Positions 9,004 to 17,461 of a DNA stretch of 64,000 nucleotides are shown in pieces. The notes under the pieces were generated by a model. That model had not been told where the DNA came from. It did not search any database and saw only the letters and a list, made by a program, of their open reading frames with translations. Each line of letters begins with the position of its first letter. Position 1 is the stretch's first letter. The position numbers and the translations under genes were made by a program. Location of the stretch: the NCBI RefSeq assembly GCF_030160655.1, contig NZ_BSOT01000002.1, positions 124,001-188,000 on the forward strand. The letters run 5' to 3'. This DNA is from Agaribacter marinus (GTDB taxonomy: Bacteria > Pseudomonadota > Gammaproteobacteria > Enterobacterales > Alteromonadaceae).

Positions 9004-9474
9004 TCACTCCATCCGGTGAAAGAGTGATTCTCCACAATTGGCCACAGCCTCATTTCTATTTTTCGTTTTTTCGAGTGAAAAATCGAGTTGGACTTCAGCC
9101 AATACAGGTGCTTTTTCAAGATTAGAGTCCGTTGGTTCCCAACGCCACTTTCGCATCGCCTTTATTGCTCTGCTATCAAACACATTACGAGGGTACGATT
9201 TTATGGCTTTTATAGAATGCGCTTTACCATCGCTACCAATCGTGTACCGTAAAGTCGCGCAACCGGAATGACCTTTTAATGCAGCTCTTGTTGGATAGCG
9301 AGGATCATAACGCTTAACAAGTGTCCAATAAGGCGTAAAAGCGTCATATTCATCTGCTTGCGTCAGATCTATGGGCGTCACCGCGCGCTCTGATTTATTG
9401 CTTGTAGAAAGATCAGTAGATTGACAAGCGCTCAAAGCAGCACTCAATACCACTGCACAAAATCCCTTTTTCAT
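9004..9474 (-). CDS. TonB C-terminal-domain lipoprotein
   Basis: The 156-residue protein begins with a short lipoprotein signal (MKKGFCAVVLSAALSAC, lipobox LSAC with Cys17). The rest resembles the TonB C-terminal domain: YPTRAALKGHSGCATLRYTI, then DSRAIKAMRKWRWEP. Unlike true TonB it has no N-terminal ExbB-contacting helix and no long proline linker, so energy transduction is unlikely; it may bind peptidoglycan or another envelope partner. It ends close to, and converges with, the GlxA-like regulator. Function unknown. Confidence 0.75.
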   Translation of the reverse strand: MKKGFCAVVLSAALSACQSTDLSTSNKSERAVTPIDLTQADEYDAFTPYWTLVKRYDPRYPTRAALKGHSGCATLRYTIGSDGKAHSIKAIKSYPRNVFDSRAIKAMRKWRWEPTDSNLEKAPVLAEVQLDFSLEKTKNRNEAVANCGESLFHRME

Positions 9475-9586
9475 AAAATGTCCCTGACGTCATGACTGCT
9501 GATATTCACAAATAATAGTAATATCAGTTTTCTTGTTGAACAACAATCGCTTTAAACATCATAGTTGCTAGATGAGTCACTAGTTT

Positions 9587-10831
9587 CTATTTGTTAAGCA
9601 GCTTGCTCTCAAGTAAGCAACACACCTTATCTATTTCCTCTAGCGTGTTGTAATGCATCAGGCTCAGTCGCAAAGCACCACCTTGTTGATCAAGGTCCAG
9701 TGCACGGGTCAAACGATCAGCATAAAGATGGCCGTTCCAACTGTATATGTCATGTTCACCCAAATATTTGGCGATATCAGACGCATGATGTTTGTAAAAG
9801 CTGAGCGCAAATGTTGGCGTATGACGATTGCCTGAATCACTTGAATGCCCTAGCAAACGCAAACCCTTTATTGACGCAATGTTATGCTTAAAGTGCTGTA
9901 ATAATGCGCTCTCGTGGGTTTGAATCGCCAAATACCCACCAGCTAAATCATCTGAAAATATGCTGTCTTCACCAGTTAATGACGCAATATGCTGAATAGA
10001 CGCGGTAACGCCCGCGAGGCAGGGAATATTTGGTGTGCCTGTTTCAAAACAACGTGGCGGTGCACTAGGTGCAGGTGTTACTTTATTGGGCACCAAACTC
10101 GCAAGCGCTTCTTCTCGACCATACAAAATACCCACATGCGGACCAAAAAACTTATAGGCAGAGCACACTACATAATCAGCTTGCAGCTTTATAACGTCTA
10201 CCCTTTTGTGGGGAACTAAATGCACAGCATCAATGTAACTCGTTGCGCCAACGGCTTTAGCGCCACTTACTATCGCCTCAACATCGACAATACTTCCGGT
10301 AAGATTACTGGCAGCAGTCACGGCAACAAACACCGTTTTTTCTGAAATCAAACGTTCAAACACCGCCATATCCAATTCACAGGCATCGGGGGTTACTGGA
10401 ATGTAACGCACAGTCACACCTTTTAGCTCTGCTTGAATTTCCCAAAAACTCCGATTTGCACCGTGATCCAAGTCAGACAGAATTATTTCGTCTCCCGCTT
10501 GCCACTCGGCGGCAATCATCCACGACATATATTGGGTAATCGTCGTCATATTTGCGCCAAACACAATGCAGTCTTTGTTTGGCGCATTAAGTAAATCTGC
10601 AGCATGTTGTCTTGCGTCATCAACAATCCCGCCTACAACGCAGGAGGCATTAAAATATCCGCCAAGATTTGATAAACCTAGCTGCATTGTTGTACTCATG
10701 GCGTCTATTACAGACTGCGGCACTTGACTACCACCTGCGCCATCCAAGTATATTGGCGTTCGCGCGTTATCTAGTATGTGATGTAGCGCAGGGAATTTAG
10801 TTCGAAGCCCCTGAACTTTGTAATCTTTCAC
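9587..10831 (-). CDS. Class V aminotransferase-fold PLP enzyme (cysteine desulfurase-like, VC1184 type)
   Basis: The 414-residue fold-type I PLP enzyme resembles the cysteine desulfurase-like family typified by Vibrio VC1184. Visible are IYLDGAGGSQVPQSV near the start, the cofactor-contacting ANLTGSIVD region, and the Schiff-base lysine in VVCSAYKFFGPH. Members differ from IscS/SufS and their substrate is generally not known. Its ATG overlaps the stop of the dioxygenase gene (ATGA), so the two proteins are translationally coupled. With an exporter and an Lrp-type regulator upstream, the likely substrate is an amino acid or its hydroxylated form (inference). Confidence 0.85.
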   Translation of the reverse strand: MKDYKVQGLRTKFPALHHILDNARTPIYLDGAGGSQVPQSVIDAMSTTMQLGLSNLGGYFNASCVVGGIVDDARQHAADLLNAPNKDCIVFGANMTTITQYMSWMIAAEWQAGDEIILSDLDHGANRSFWEIQAELKGVTVRYIPVTPDACELDMAVFERLISEKTVFVAVTAASNLTGSIVDVEAIVSGAKAVGATSYIDAVHLVPHKRVDVIKLQADYVVCSAYKFFGPHVGILYGREEALASLVPNKVTPAPSAPPRCFETGTPNIPCLAGVTASIQHIASLTGEDSIFSDDLAGGYLAIQTHESALLQHFKHNIASIKGLRLLGHSSDSGNRHTPTFALSFYKHHASDIAKYLGEHDIYSWNGHLYADRLTRALDLDQQGGALRLSLMHYNTLEEIDKVCCLLESKLLNK

Positions 10832-11550
10832 AGTAAATCCTTAAACGAACTTGTTACGACAATGACATCACGAAACGCTTTTTGTTTTGGGTCGTCAGCA
10901 GTAATTGCCGTCACACTGTGACGATAATGCTCATCATTAATAATCAGTACTTGCGACTCTTCTAAAACGGAATCTAGTAGCACCTCATCACATTTGGGAT
11001 CGCCCTCTTGAAGTTGTGGCAATAGCTGCGTGCGCCCACCACTAATGTTGTGCCGATTTACTGTCAACATACCTACCTTGTCAAAACCGTCTCTATGCGG
11101 CCCTTCTGGCGCAGGCGCACCCTCTCCGCCCACACAATTGGTGCGAATAAAATGAATTCCCAATACACCCGGCTGACCGTCTAACATATGGCGATGAAAA
11201 TGTTTCACTAGATGAACGAATACGTCATCCGCCACTAAGGCGGCGTCGAGTTCCGGAAACCAACGATTTACCCCACCATTGGCTTGATTGATATCTTGAC
11301 TCTGGGTAAATGGCCTTGGCGGCAGTTGAATATATTTGTCTTCAACACAAGAAATTTCGCCATAGGCGCGATGCCGCCCCCAAACGCCTTTCTCTTTATT
11401 AGCTTGTTTATCAGCACTGTTGAATTCATCAGGTTTAAGGTTCTCAAAATGCACTGTGAGCTGCTTGATGAAAGCTGGGTCAAGGGCATGCGCTAGTATC
11501 AAAGGATACGGTTCATGAGGGAGAGAAGGTACATGTTGAGATGTCATCAT
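10828..11550 (-). CDS. 2-oxoglutarate/Fe(II) dioxygenase, PF10014 (BsmA-like) amino-acid hydroxylase family
   Basis: The protein (about 240 aa) has the facial triad of Fe(II)/2-oxoglutarate enzymes: HxD in GPHRDGFD, distal His in EHYRHSVT, and the 2OG-binding Arg in FRDVIVV. The layout and the GGRTQLLP segment match the 2OG-Fe dioxygenase family (formerly DUF2257), several members of which hydroxylate free L-amino acids. AGGA lies about 10 nt before the ATG at 11550, which is preferred over the TTG at 11556. It sits 27 bp after the EamA exporter gene and overlaps the PLP enzyme gene by 4 bp. Family is well supported; the substrate is unknown. Confidence 0.85.
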   Translation of the reverse strand: MMTSQHVPSLPHEPYPLILAHALDPAFIKQLTVHFENLKPDEFNSADKQANKEKGVWGRHRAYGEISCVEDKYIQLPPRPFTQSQDINQANGGVNRWFPELDAALVADDVFVHLVKHFHRHMLDGQPGVLGIHFIRTNCVGGEGAPAPEGPHRDGFDKVGMLTVNRHNISGGRTQLLPQLQEGDPKCDEVLLDSVLEESQVLIINDEHYRHSVTAITADDPKQKAFRDVIVVTSSFKDLL

Positions 11551-11577
11551 AGCCAAGAATTCCTAAAACGAATGATA

Positions 11578-12546
11578 TTATGCTTGTTCACGTCGCCGCC
11601 AATTGAAGGGTAAAATAGTCGCTACCTTTATGCCACTTGATAGCAATACGCCCAAGAACACCAACACCATGCCTAAAGTAGCCGACACGGTTAGTGTCTC
11701 GCCAAGTAAAGGAATAGCCATTAAGCCAACCAATACGGGCGTAAGCGATCCAATAGCAGAACTGCGCTCCGCACCCACTTTATTGATCGCGTAGCCATAT
11801 GAAAATGCAGCTAGCAAGCCCACACAAACTGATTGTATTGCCATTTGCATGGCGATGTGTTTGGCAGGCGCAACGGTAAAACCACTCTCGACCGCTCCGG
11901 CTATATATAAGGTAGCCAATATCAATGTAGAAACTAAACTAAGAAAACCGGCAATAGCCAACGGTGGCAGACATGCAACACGCAAACAGATAGAAAATAT
12001 TGCCCAACATGCGGCGGCTAGCAAAATAATTAGATCACCTTTGAGGTATTCGCTGTTGCCATCCCAAAATGCTAAGGATAATAGTGCCGCGACACCCAAC
12101 CCAATAGACGCTAAACCTATCACTTTTTGTTTGTTTAGTTTTTCTTTAAAAACAACAACAGCCGCGATTGCAATGAAAAGCGGGCTTGTGCCAGTAACGA
12201 GCAAGCCTGCATGTGAAGCAGGCGCATAGGTAATACCGATGCTACATAAGAAAAAAAATGGGACACCTGCACCCGCCAATATGCCTAGAAGCAGCATTTT
12301 AGGTGTAGCAATAATGGTTGACCAAGCCCTAATTGTAAACGGCAAAAGCAAGACAGCAGCTAGACCAAAGCGCAAGATGGCTAAATCGAAAGCCGTTAAA
12401 GGAGATGTAACCCCTGCGCGCATGGCAATGAAAAAACCACTCCAGATTAGCGTCGTGAAAATTGCGGCCGCAATACCTAATTTAAATTCTAACCCACTCG
12501 CAAATTTAAAATAAGCGGGTTCAGTTGACACTGCAATTTGTGACAT
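11578..12546 (-). CDS. EamA/DMT-family exporter (RhtA-like)
   Basis: The 322-residue inner-membrane protein has about ten hydrophobic segments and two EamA repeats, the first with IWSGFFIAMRAGV and the second starting near LIILLAAACWAIFS. DMT members of this kind (RhtA, YdcZ, RarD groups) often export amino acids or their derivatives. It is the first gene of an operon with the dioxygenase and the PLP enzyme and diverges from an Lrp/AsnC regulator across about 190 bp. That context supports export of an amino acid or hydroxy-amino acid, which is inference. Confidence 0.88.
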   Translation of the reverse strand: MSQIAVSTEPAYFKFASGLEFKLGIAAAIFTTLIWSGFFIAMRAGVTSPLTAFDLAILRFGLAAVLLLPFTIRAWSTIIATPKMLLLGILAGAGVPFFFLCSIGITYAPASHAGLLVTGTSPLFIAIAAVVVFKEKLNKQKVIGLASIGLGVAALLSLAFWDGNSEYLKGDLIILLAAACWAIFSICLRVACLPPLAIAGFLSLVSTLILATLYIAGAVESGFTVAPAKHIAMQMAIQSVCVGLLAAFSYGYAINKVGAERSSAIGSLTPVLVGLMAIPLLGETLTVSATLGMVLVFLGVLLSSGIKVATILPFNWRRREQA

Positions 12547-12738
12547 TTCTCGCCTCTTGTATCGCCTTACAAACCAGAATTAAAAAGCGTTGAATGTAGA
12601 TAATATTTGGAAAATTTTAGTGCTAATTATGAACGATATAGCGAGAGCATGTCCTTGCCAATTTAACTCTTTTTGTCGACATTTTTAGCATAACATGCCA
12701 ATATTCAAATAAATTAATATGAAATATATCATTTTTAA

Positions 12739-13194
12739 ATGAATGAAACCGACGTCAAAATTCTAAAACAATTGCAACGAGATGGCAGGCTTACAAATGT
12801 AGAACTCGCGGATGCGGTAAACCTGTCACCATCACCTTGTTTGAGAAGAGTAAAAAAACTTGAATCTGACAAAGTCATTAAAGGTTATCGAGCCATCTTA
12901 AACCGCGAAAAAGTTGGCTTTGGCATGACGGTATTTGTGGATGTGTCATTAGATAATCATAAAGACAAAGCGACTTCAGCCTTTGAAGCTCGTGTCGTAT
13001 TTTTTGAAAACATTATTAGCTGCCATGAAGTGTCTGGTGCATCAGACTACCGCATGGAAATTGTCGTGCCTGATCTCAAAGGCTATGAGGTAGTGTTAAA
13101 ACAAATTCAGCAACTACCGCATGTAAAAGACATTCAGAGTAACTTTGCAATTCGAACTGTTAAGTCGGGTGCTTCGATTCCCTTGGAAATCTAG
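12739..13194 (+). CDS. Lrp/AsnC family transcriptional regulator
   Basis: The 151-residue regulator has an N-terminal winged helix-turn-helix (MNETDVKILKQLQRDG, then NVELADAVNLSPSPCLRRVKKLE) and a C-terminal RAM/ACT-like ligand domain (about 65-145) containing SGASDYRMEIVV. These proteins form octamers or hexadecamers and respond to amino acids. It diverges from the EamA-dioxygenase-PLP enzyme operon and is its obvious local controller. The 192-bp intergenic region is AT-rich, as expected for Lrp-type targets. The effector amino acid cannot be named. Confidence 0.93.
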   Translation: MNETDVKILKQLQRDGRLTNVELADAVNLSPSPCLRRVKKLESDKVIKGYRAILNREKVGFGMTVFVDVSLDNHKDKATSAFEARVVFFENIISCHEVSGASDYRMEIVVPDLKGYEVVLKQIQQLPHVKDIQSNFAIRTVKSGASIPLEI

Positions 13195-13225
13195 CACCAA
13201 AAACGCAAGTAATTGCCAATAGTAA

Positions 13226-13450
13226 ATCCGCAAAAAAGTCATTGAACCCGCACTAGGAAACCAAGATAGCAGTTACGGTGGAGGCAGCCCGACTGAGGGT
13301 GATACTATTGGGAGCGATAATGATAGATGTTTTATCGTAGTACTTGGGAAAACCGAGAAACACAATATATCCCTTGTGATTCTTAAGTTTAATTTTAACG
13401 GGGTCGAATTCAACGGCCCCGTCATCACAACTATTTTACGGAGTAGGTAG
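13226..13450 (+). pseudogene. Startless open frame, possible gene remnant
   Basis: A frame of 74 codons runs from just after a TAA (13223-13225) to a TAG at 13448-13450. It has no ATG or TTG, and only a GTG near its end. Its conceptual product has a Gly/Ser-rich segment (SSYGGGSPTEGD) followed by a beta-rich stretch (CFIVVLGK, then ISLVILKFNFNG). The stop lies 2 bp before the ATG of the next small gene. A 6-bp GC inverted repeat (13398-13403/13417-13422) is inside it. It may be the 3' end of a broken gene or a chance frame; no family is recognised. The rest of 13195-13452 shows nothing else. Confidence 0.2.
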
Positions 13451-13452
13451 CG

Positions 13453-13677
13453 ATGTCAAAGAAATTCAAATTTTTTATATTATGCGGCTTAGTCGCTATT
13501 GTATTTTTGGGGTTTTACCAATATGAGACTTCATATGCGATATTATTCGCGGTTACATTTAGTCTTTGTTTGACTGCAGATTCGAGAGATAAAGAGGAAC
13601 TAAGCGACCGTATAGACCAACTTAACCAAAAAATACAAAAGTTAGAGAAAAGCATTGAAAATAGATCCGATGGATAA
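13453..13677 (+). CDS. Small membrane protein with C-terminal coiled coil
   Basis: The 74-residue protein is not recognised. It has two adjacent hydrophobic segments (about 6-22 and 27-42) and then a charged helix, DKEELSDRIDQLNQKIQKL, with heptad spacing typical of a coiled coil. AGGTAG upstream of the ATG could serve as ribosome binding site. The gene lies alone between the Lrp regulator and tatA; about 270 bp without a gene follow it. It could be an orphan small membrane protein or a bacterial-specific accessory factor. Confidence 0.5.
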   Translation: MSKKFKFFILCGLVAIVFLGFYQYETSYAILFAVTFSLCLTADSRDKEELSDRIDQLNQKIQKLEKSIENRSDG

Positions 13678-13919
13678 TTTTTAATGCCACATCCTAATAC
13701 GTAGCCAACTTACAGTGATATCAAAATTTTAGATAAATAAAACGTTATTAGCCAGATGTGCATACAAGCATTTTAAGTGAGACATTCAAAATCATGAAGA
13801 CTTTGGTGACAATATCTTGATGTGAGTTCAGTATGCACACACTCAACACCCTATTTTAACCATTCAATAATTGTTCATTATTTGTTCAACCATTTGTAAC
13901 ATTACCTTGTGTATATTAA

Positions 13920-13940
13920 AGCCTCATACATAAAGAGGCT
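13920..13940 (+). promoter_or_regulatory. Hairpin covering the tatA ribosome binding site
   Basis: AGCCTC (13920-13925) and GAGGCT (13935-13940) form a perfect 6-bp stem with a 9-nt loop ending 5 nt before the tatA ATG (13946). The 3' arm contains GAGG, the only good Shine-Dalgarno candidate. Folding would therefore hide the ribosome binding site. A role in tuning TatA levels is possible but untested. Confidence 0.4.
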
Positions 13941-13945
13941 AAGCT

Positions 13946-14104
13946 ATGAATATTGGCATATGGCAAGTAGCGCTGATTGCATTGGTATTTATTTTATTGT
14001 TCGGCAGGGGAAAAATTCCCGCCTTAATGGGCGACCTTGCAGCAGGTATTAAGAGCTTTAAAAAAGAAATTAAAGACGACGAGAACTCAAAACAAGATGT
14101 TTGA
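13946..14104 (+). CDS. tatA: Sec-independent translocase subunit TatA (short)
   Basis: This gene encodes only 52 residues: one N-terminal membrane helix (IWQVALIALVFILLF), the conserved hinge FGRGKIP, and a short amphipathic helix (LMGDLAAGIKSFKKE) with an acidic tail. TatA oligomers form the variable pore or membrane-thinning element of twin-arginine export. It is shorter than E. coli TatA (89 aa) but has all core parts. Its last 8 bases overlap tatB. The only plausible Shine-Dalgarno is inside a small hairpin. Confidence 0.93.
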   Translation: MNIGIWQVALIALVFILLFGRGKIPALMGDLAAGIKSFKKEIKDDENSKQDV

Positions 14105-14474
14105 TATCAGTTGGATAGAGTTCGCTTTTGTCGCCATATTGGCCGTCGTCATTATTGGTCCGAAAGACTTGCCAGTAGTGTTTAAGTGGATCAGTAATAC
14201 CGTATCTCAGTTTAGAAAACTGTCAAATACGATGAAAGGCCATATGCATAAACTACAACAAGAAGTCGATTTATCTGATGGCAAAGTAACGGCAAATGAT
14301 GATTGGCAATCTTTGCTCCCAAAAGAGATATCCAGCCTGCCTGACGACTTTATCCCAGGTTCGAAACCTGCTGAGTATCATCAACAAAGACATTCGCAAA
14401 AACAAGACGCCAAACGTGCTTTTAAACAAACACAAGTTACCGAAGGAGCACGCGAAGATGCAGGCAAGCGTTGA
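14097..14474 (+). CDS. tatB: Sec-independent translocase subunit TatB
   Basis: The 125-residue TatB starts at the ATG overlapping the tatA stop, giving MFDISWIEFAFVAILAVVII, the normal family N-terminus with the conserved Glu in the membrane helix. The hinge is IGPKDLP (typical TatB GP, against FGRGKIP in TatA), followed by a long amphipathic helix and a polar, Lys/Gln-rich tail. TatB with TatC forms the signal-peptide receptor. An earlier ATG in frame (14037) lies inside tatA and is not the start. The gene overlaps tatC by 17 bp. Confidence 0.95.
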   Translation: MFDISWIEFAFVAILAVVIIGPKDLPVVFKWISNTVSQFRKLSNTMKGHMHKLQQEVDLSDGKVTANDDWQSLLPKEISSLPDDFIPGSKPAEYHQQRHSQKQDAKRAFKQTQVTEGAREDAGKR

Positions 14475-15237
14475 TCCCAAAACCCCTCTGCTAACGCATT
14501 TAATCGAGTTAAGGCGCCGAATACTTATGTGTTTTGCGCTGTTTATCTGCGTATTTGCCATCGCATATTATTTTTCAGATACCATTTACGTATTCCTGCA
14601 GCAACCTCTGATAGCGGCGTTTGACGACCCTTCACAGCGACGCATGATATACACAGGCCTGCATGAAGCATTTTTCACCTATTTAAAACTCGCCTTTTTT
14701 ACGGCAACCTTAGTAAGTATGCCAATGTTCTTGATACAAATATGGCGCTTTATCGCACCGGGAATGTATAGCCACGAAAAACGCAATATTTCACCGTTAT
14801 TTATATCCACGCCTATACTCTTTTACGCCGGAGCTGCACTGGCTTTCTATGTAGTCATGCCCCTTGCTTGGGACTTTTTTATTGGCTTCGAAAACAATCA
14901 AAGCAAAGGTGTAGCCGTCGAATTAGAGGCGAGAATCAGCGAATACTTAGGCATTGTTATTCAACTAACGCTTGCATTTGGTTTGTGCTTTGAGCTTCCC
15001 GTCCTATTGATGGTGCTGGCTAAAGCTGGCATCGTCACACCTGAAAGCTTACGCCGCTATCGGCGGCACGCGATTGTTGGTGTGTTTTTGTGCGCAGCCT
15101 TGTTAACTCCGCCCGATTTAATTTCTCAAATTGCATTAGGATTACCGATTATTCTTTTGTATGAATTGTCGATACTGCTTATTCATTGGCAAACTAACGC
15201 CTCAGCAATAGCGCCTAAATCATCGCCGTCACAATAG
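14458..15237 (+). CDS. tatC: Sec-independent translocase subunit TatC
   Basis: The 259-residue polytopic protein has six membrane helices and family motifs THLIELRRRIL at the N-terminus, FFTYLKLAFF and FGLCFELPVLL (the conserved Phe-Glu region). It recognises twin-arginine signal peptides together with TatB. The ATG at 14458 with GAAGGAG upstream is preferred; the frame is open further upstream inside tatB. The next gene downstream encodes a Tat substrate, so machinery and cargo are adjacent. A tatD gene is not seen. Confidence 0.97.
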   Translation: MQASVDPKTPLLTHLIELRRRILMCFALFICVFAIAYYFSDTIYVFLQQPLIAAFDDPSQRRMIYTGLHEAFFTYLKLAFFTATLVSMPMFLIQIWRFIAPGMYSHEKRNISPLFISTPILFYAGAALAFYVVMPLAWDFFIGFENNQSKGVAVELEARISEYLGIVIQLTLAFGLCFELPVLLMVLAKAGIVTPESLRRYRRHAIVGVFLCAALLTPPDLISQIALGLPIILLYELSILLIHWQTNASAIAPKSSPSQ

Positions 15238-15386
15238 TGTAAATTTTGTGCAATAAATAAGTCAGGTAAATGTAACTAAAGCATTCAAATTGTGTAATTT
15301 TTAATCATTAATATTGAATCTGACGGCGTCACTTCGCCCGTCGGCTATCACAAATGACAGAATTAACTTACACATTGGAGCTTAGA

Positions 15387-16847
15387 ATGACTGACTTAAC
15401 ACCTTTGGCATCTGACACACAGGAAGATTTGCCAATACAAGCTATTTTCTCTCGGCGTCAAGTGCTAAAAGGCACGGGTACTATTGCGGCTAGTACTGCT
15501 TTTGCGTCTTTGGCAACAAAGGCAAACGCAGCAACACTTCCTTACACCAGCGACTATGGTCCATTGTCACCCACCCTAGACAAAGCGACAGGCTTACCCC
15601 TCATTTCTCTACCTGAAGGTTTTGAATACACGAGTTTTGGTTGGACAGGACAAATACAAACAGACGGTTTGCCCACACCCACTGATCACGATGGCATGGC
15701 GGTCACTGCGGTGCGAGGCAACGTTATAGCAATAGTCAGAAATCACGAGTGTTCAGAAGGCGAAGGACCGAAATCTTCACCGCGAGGAAACCGCGGCGTA
15801 TACAATGAAGTACAGCATGGCGGTACAAGCACCCTTTTATTTGATATTGTTCAAGGGAAGTTTTTATCTTCTTTCAATAGCCTAGGCGGCACAATTCGCA
15901 ACTGCGCGGGCGGACTTACGCCTTGGGGTTCTTGGTTATCCTGCGAAGAAACTTTTCATGATTGGAATGCTGGTCCACAAGGTTTTAACCATGGTTATGT
16001 TTTTGAGGTACCGGGCTTCGGTATATCTGATGGCCAACCCATCCGCGAAATGGGGCGTTTTTCACATGAAGCTGCTGCGGTTGACCCTGCAACAGGCTAC
16101 GTTTACGAAACTGAGGATGCAGGTAGCTCCGCATTTTACAAGTTTGTCCCTCAAGGTGAATGGGGAGACTTAAAATCTGGCGGAACGCTATATGCGATGG
16201 TACTTAACAATACACCGCGCGTTGACTTGCGTGGTGGGCTGCTTGTAGGTTCAACGTGGGATGTTAGTTGGCAGGAAGTACCAGATCCAGATGCACAGAC
16301 CGACCGTTGCTTCAATCAAGCGTTCGATGCTGCCATTATCGAACGAGGTGAAGGATGCTGGTATGACGACGGCAAAATTTACTTCGTTTCAACCTCAGGT
16401 GGTGCAGCAGACTTAGGCCAAATTTTCTGTTATGACCCACGAAAAGAACTAGTCACATTGGTTTACGAGTCAAGTGACCCTCTTGAAATGGATGGACCAG
16501 ACAATATCGCCATTAGTCCACGAGGTAACATGTTGTTATGTGAAGACGGTCGTTCTAACCCCAAGCGCTTAATTGGTCTAACGACATCTGGTACTGCTTT
16601 TCCATTCTGTGAAAACAATATCTCTCTAGATGCTGGAGATTTAGCGTTGATTGATTCGATCTATCCCGGGACTCAAGCCAACTTTTGGGATCGCGTAGGA
16701 GATTCTGTTGACGGTTCAAATAGACGCAGCTTTACCAGCAGAGAGTGGGCGGGCGCATGTTTTTACGGTCGTTGGTTGTTTGTCAATATCCAATCACCAG
16801 GGGTAACGTTTGCAATCAAAGGACCGTGGGAAAACGGCGGACTTTAA
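15387..16847 (+). CDS. PhoX-like (DUF839) twin-arginine phosphatase
   Basis: The 486-residue exported protein begins with a Tat signal: SRRQVLKG at 22-29, a hydrophobic stretch, and an ATKANA-like cleavage site near 48. The mature part has PhoX-family features: DHDGMAV, VRNHECSEG, GGTSTLLFD, NCAGGLTPWGSWLSCEE and MDGPDNIAISPRGN. PhoX enzymes are periplasmic Ca/Fe alkaline phosphatases. GGAG before the ATG at 15387 supports that start over 15354. It lies 149 bp after tatC and its stop is 18 bp before the next gene. No convincing Pho box was found upstream, so phosphate control is unproven. Confidence 0.88.
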   Translation: MTDLTPLASDTQEDLPIQAIFSRRQVLKGTGTIAASTAFASLATKANAATLPYTSDYGPLSPTLDKATGLPLISLPEGFEYTSFGWTGQIQTDGLPTPTDHDGMAVTAVRGNVIAIVRNHECSEGEGPKSSPRGNRGVYNEVQHGGTSTLLFDIVQGKFLSSFNSLGGTIRNCAGGLTPWGSWLSCEETFHDWNAGPQGFNHGYVFEVPGFGISDGQPIREMGRFSHEAAAVDPATGYVYETEDAGSSAFYKFVPQGEWGDLKSGGTLYAMVLNNTPRVDLRGGLLVGSTWDVSWQEVPDPDAQTDRCFNQAFDAAIIERGEGCWYDDGKIYFVSTSGGAADLGQIFCYDPRKELVTLVYESSDPLEMDGPDNIAISPRGNMLLCEDGRSNPKRLIGLTTSGTAFPFCENNISLDAGDLALIDSIYPGTQANFWDRVGDSVDGSNRRSFTSREWAGACFYGRWLFVNIQSPGVTFAIKGPWENGGL

Positions 16848-16865
16848 GTGTTAGGAGACACATAC

Positions 16866-17432
16866 ATGAAACATTTTATTTTAACACTTATCCTTAGTTG
16901 TATAGTGCTTGTAAGTGCTCAGGTAAATGCATTGATTATTAATAGTGGTGTTGGTGCGACAGAGTCTGAAGCAGTGACTGGCGATAGTGGCTGGTTATTA
17001 GAGGATGCCTTTGGTGATAGCCTCGACTTCTTTATCTTAGATATAACTGAAACGACTGACTTAGAAGTCAGTATCTCAAGTGCTTTGGCATTTGGAATCA
17101 GTATCTACGAAGGCGCTATTACAAATGATTTTGGCATTGTATTCAACAATGATGGCAATTTCACTGACCTGTTTAACTCGCTGAACTACATTACCGGTAC
17201 GTCGTCATTGTTACCGAGCGTAACCAATGAAGCCATTGTCGCGATGAACTTAGGTATTGGCACTTACACGGTAGCCGTCGGCGGCAATGAAGGTTTCTTC
17301 GATTTTATAACACCCTACACGTATGACATCTCGTTTAGCAATGTCGCAAAAGTCGCTGAGCCACAAGTTCTCTTTGCTTGGTTCATGGGCCTGAGCCTCA
17401 TTTTGTTACTTAGAAAGATGAATCAACACTAA
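16866..17432 (+). CDS. Secreted protein with PEP-CTERM-like C-terminal anchor
   Basis: The 188-residue protein has a Sec signal (about 1-22, ending VNA), a beta-rich body with SGWLLEDAFGDSLDFF and LGIGTYTVAVGGNE (PPC/DVUA0089-like), and a C-terminal tripartite tail. The tail is AEPQVLF, then a hydrophobic helix FMGLSLILLL, then basic RKMNQH. This is the plan of exosortase-dependent PEP-CTERM sorting signals, although the motif is AEP rather than the usual VPEP. TAGGAG about 9 nt before the ATG supports the start; a GTG at 16848 is less likely. It is probably cotranscribed with the PhoX-like gene. An exosortase was not seen in the window. Confidence 0.7.
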   Translation: MKHFILTLILSCIVLVSAQVNALIINSGVGATESEAVTGDSGWLLEDAFGDSLDFFILDITETTDLEVSISSALAFGISIYEGAITNDFGIVFNNDGNFTDLFNSLNYITGTSSLLPSVTNEAIVAMNLGIGTYTVAVGGNEGFFDFITPYTYDISFSNVAKVAEPQVLFAWFMGLSLILLLRKMNQH

Positions 17433-17461
17433 AGGTCTCATATAAAGCGAATTTACATTGT

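Noticed and set aside
15238-15386. Pho box before the PhoX-like gene
   Set aside because: Only a single half-site-like CTGTCAT (reverse strand) was seen; the direct repeat spacing of a Pho box is missing.
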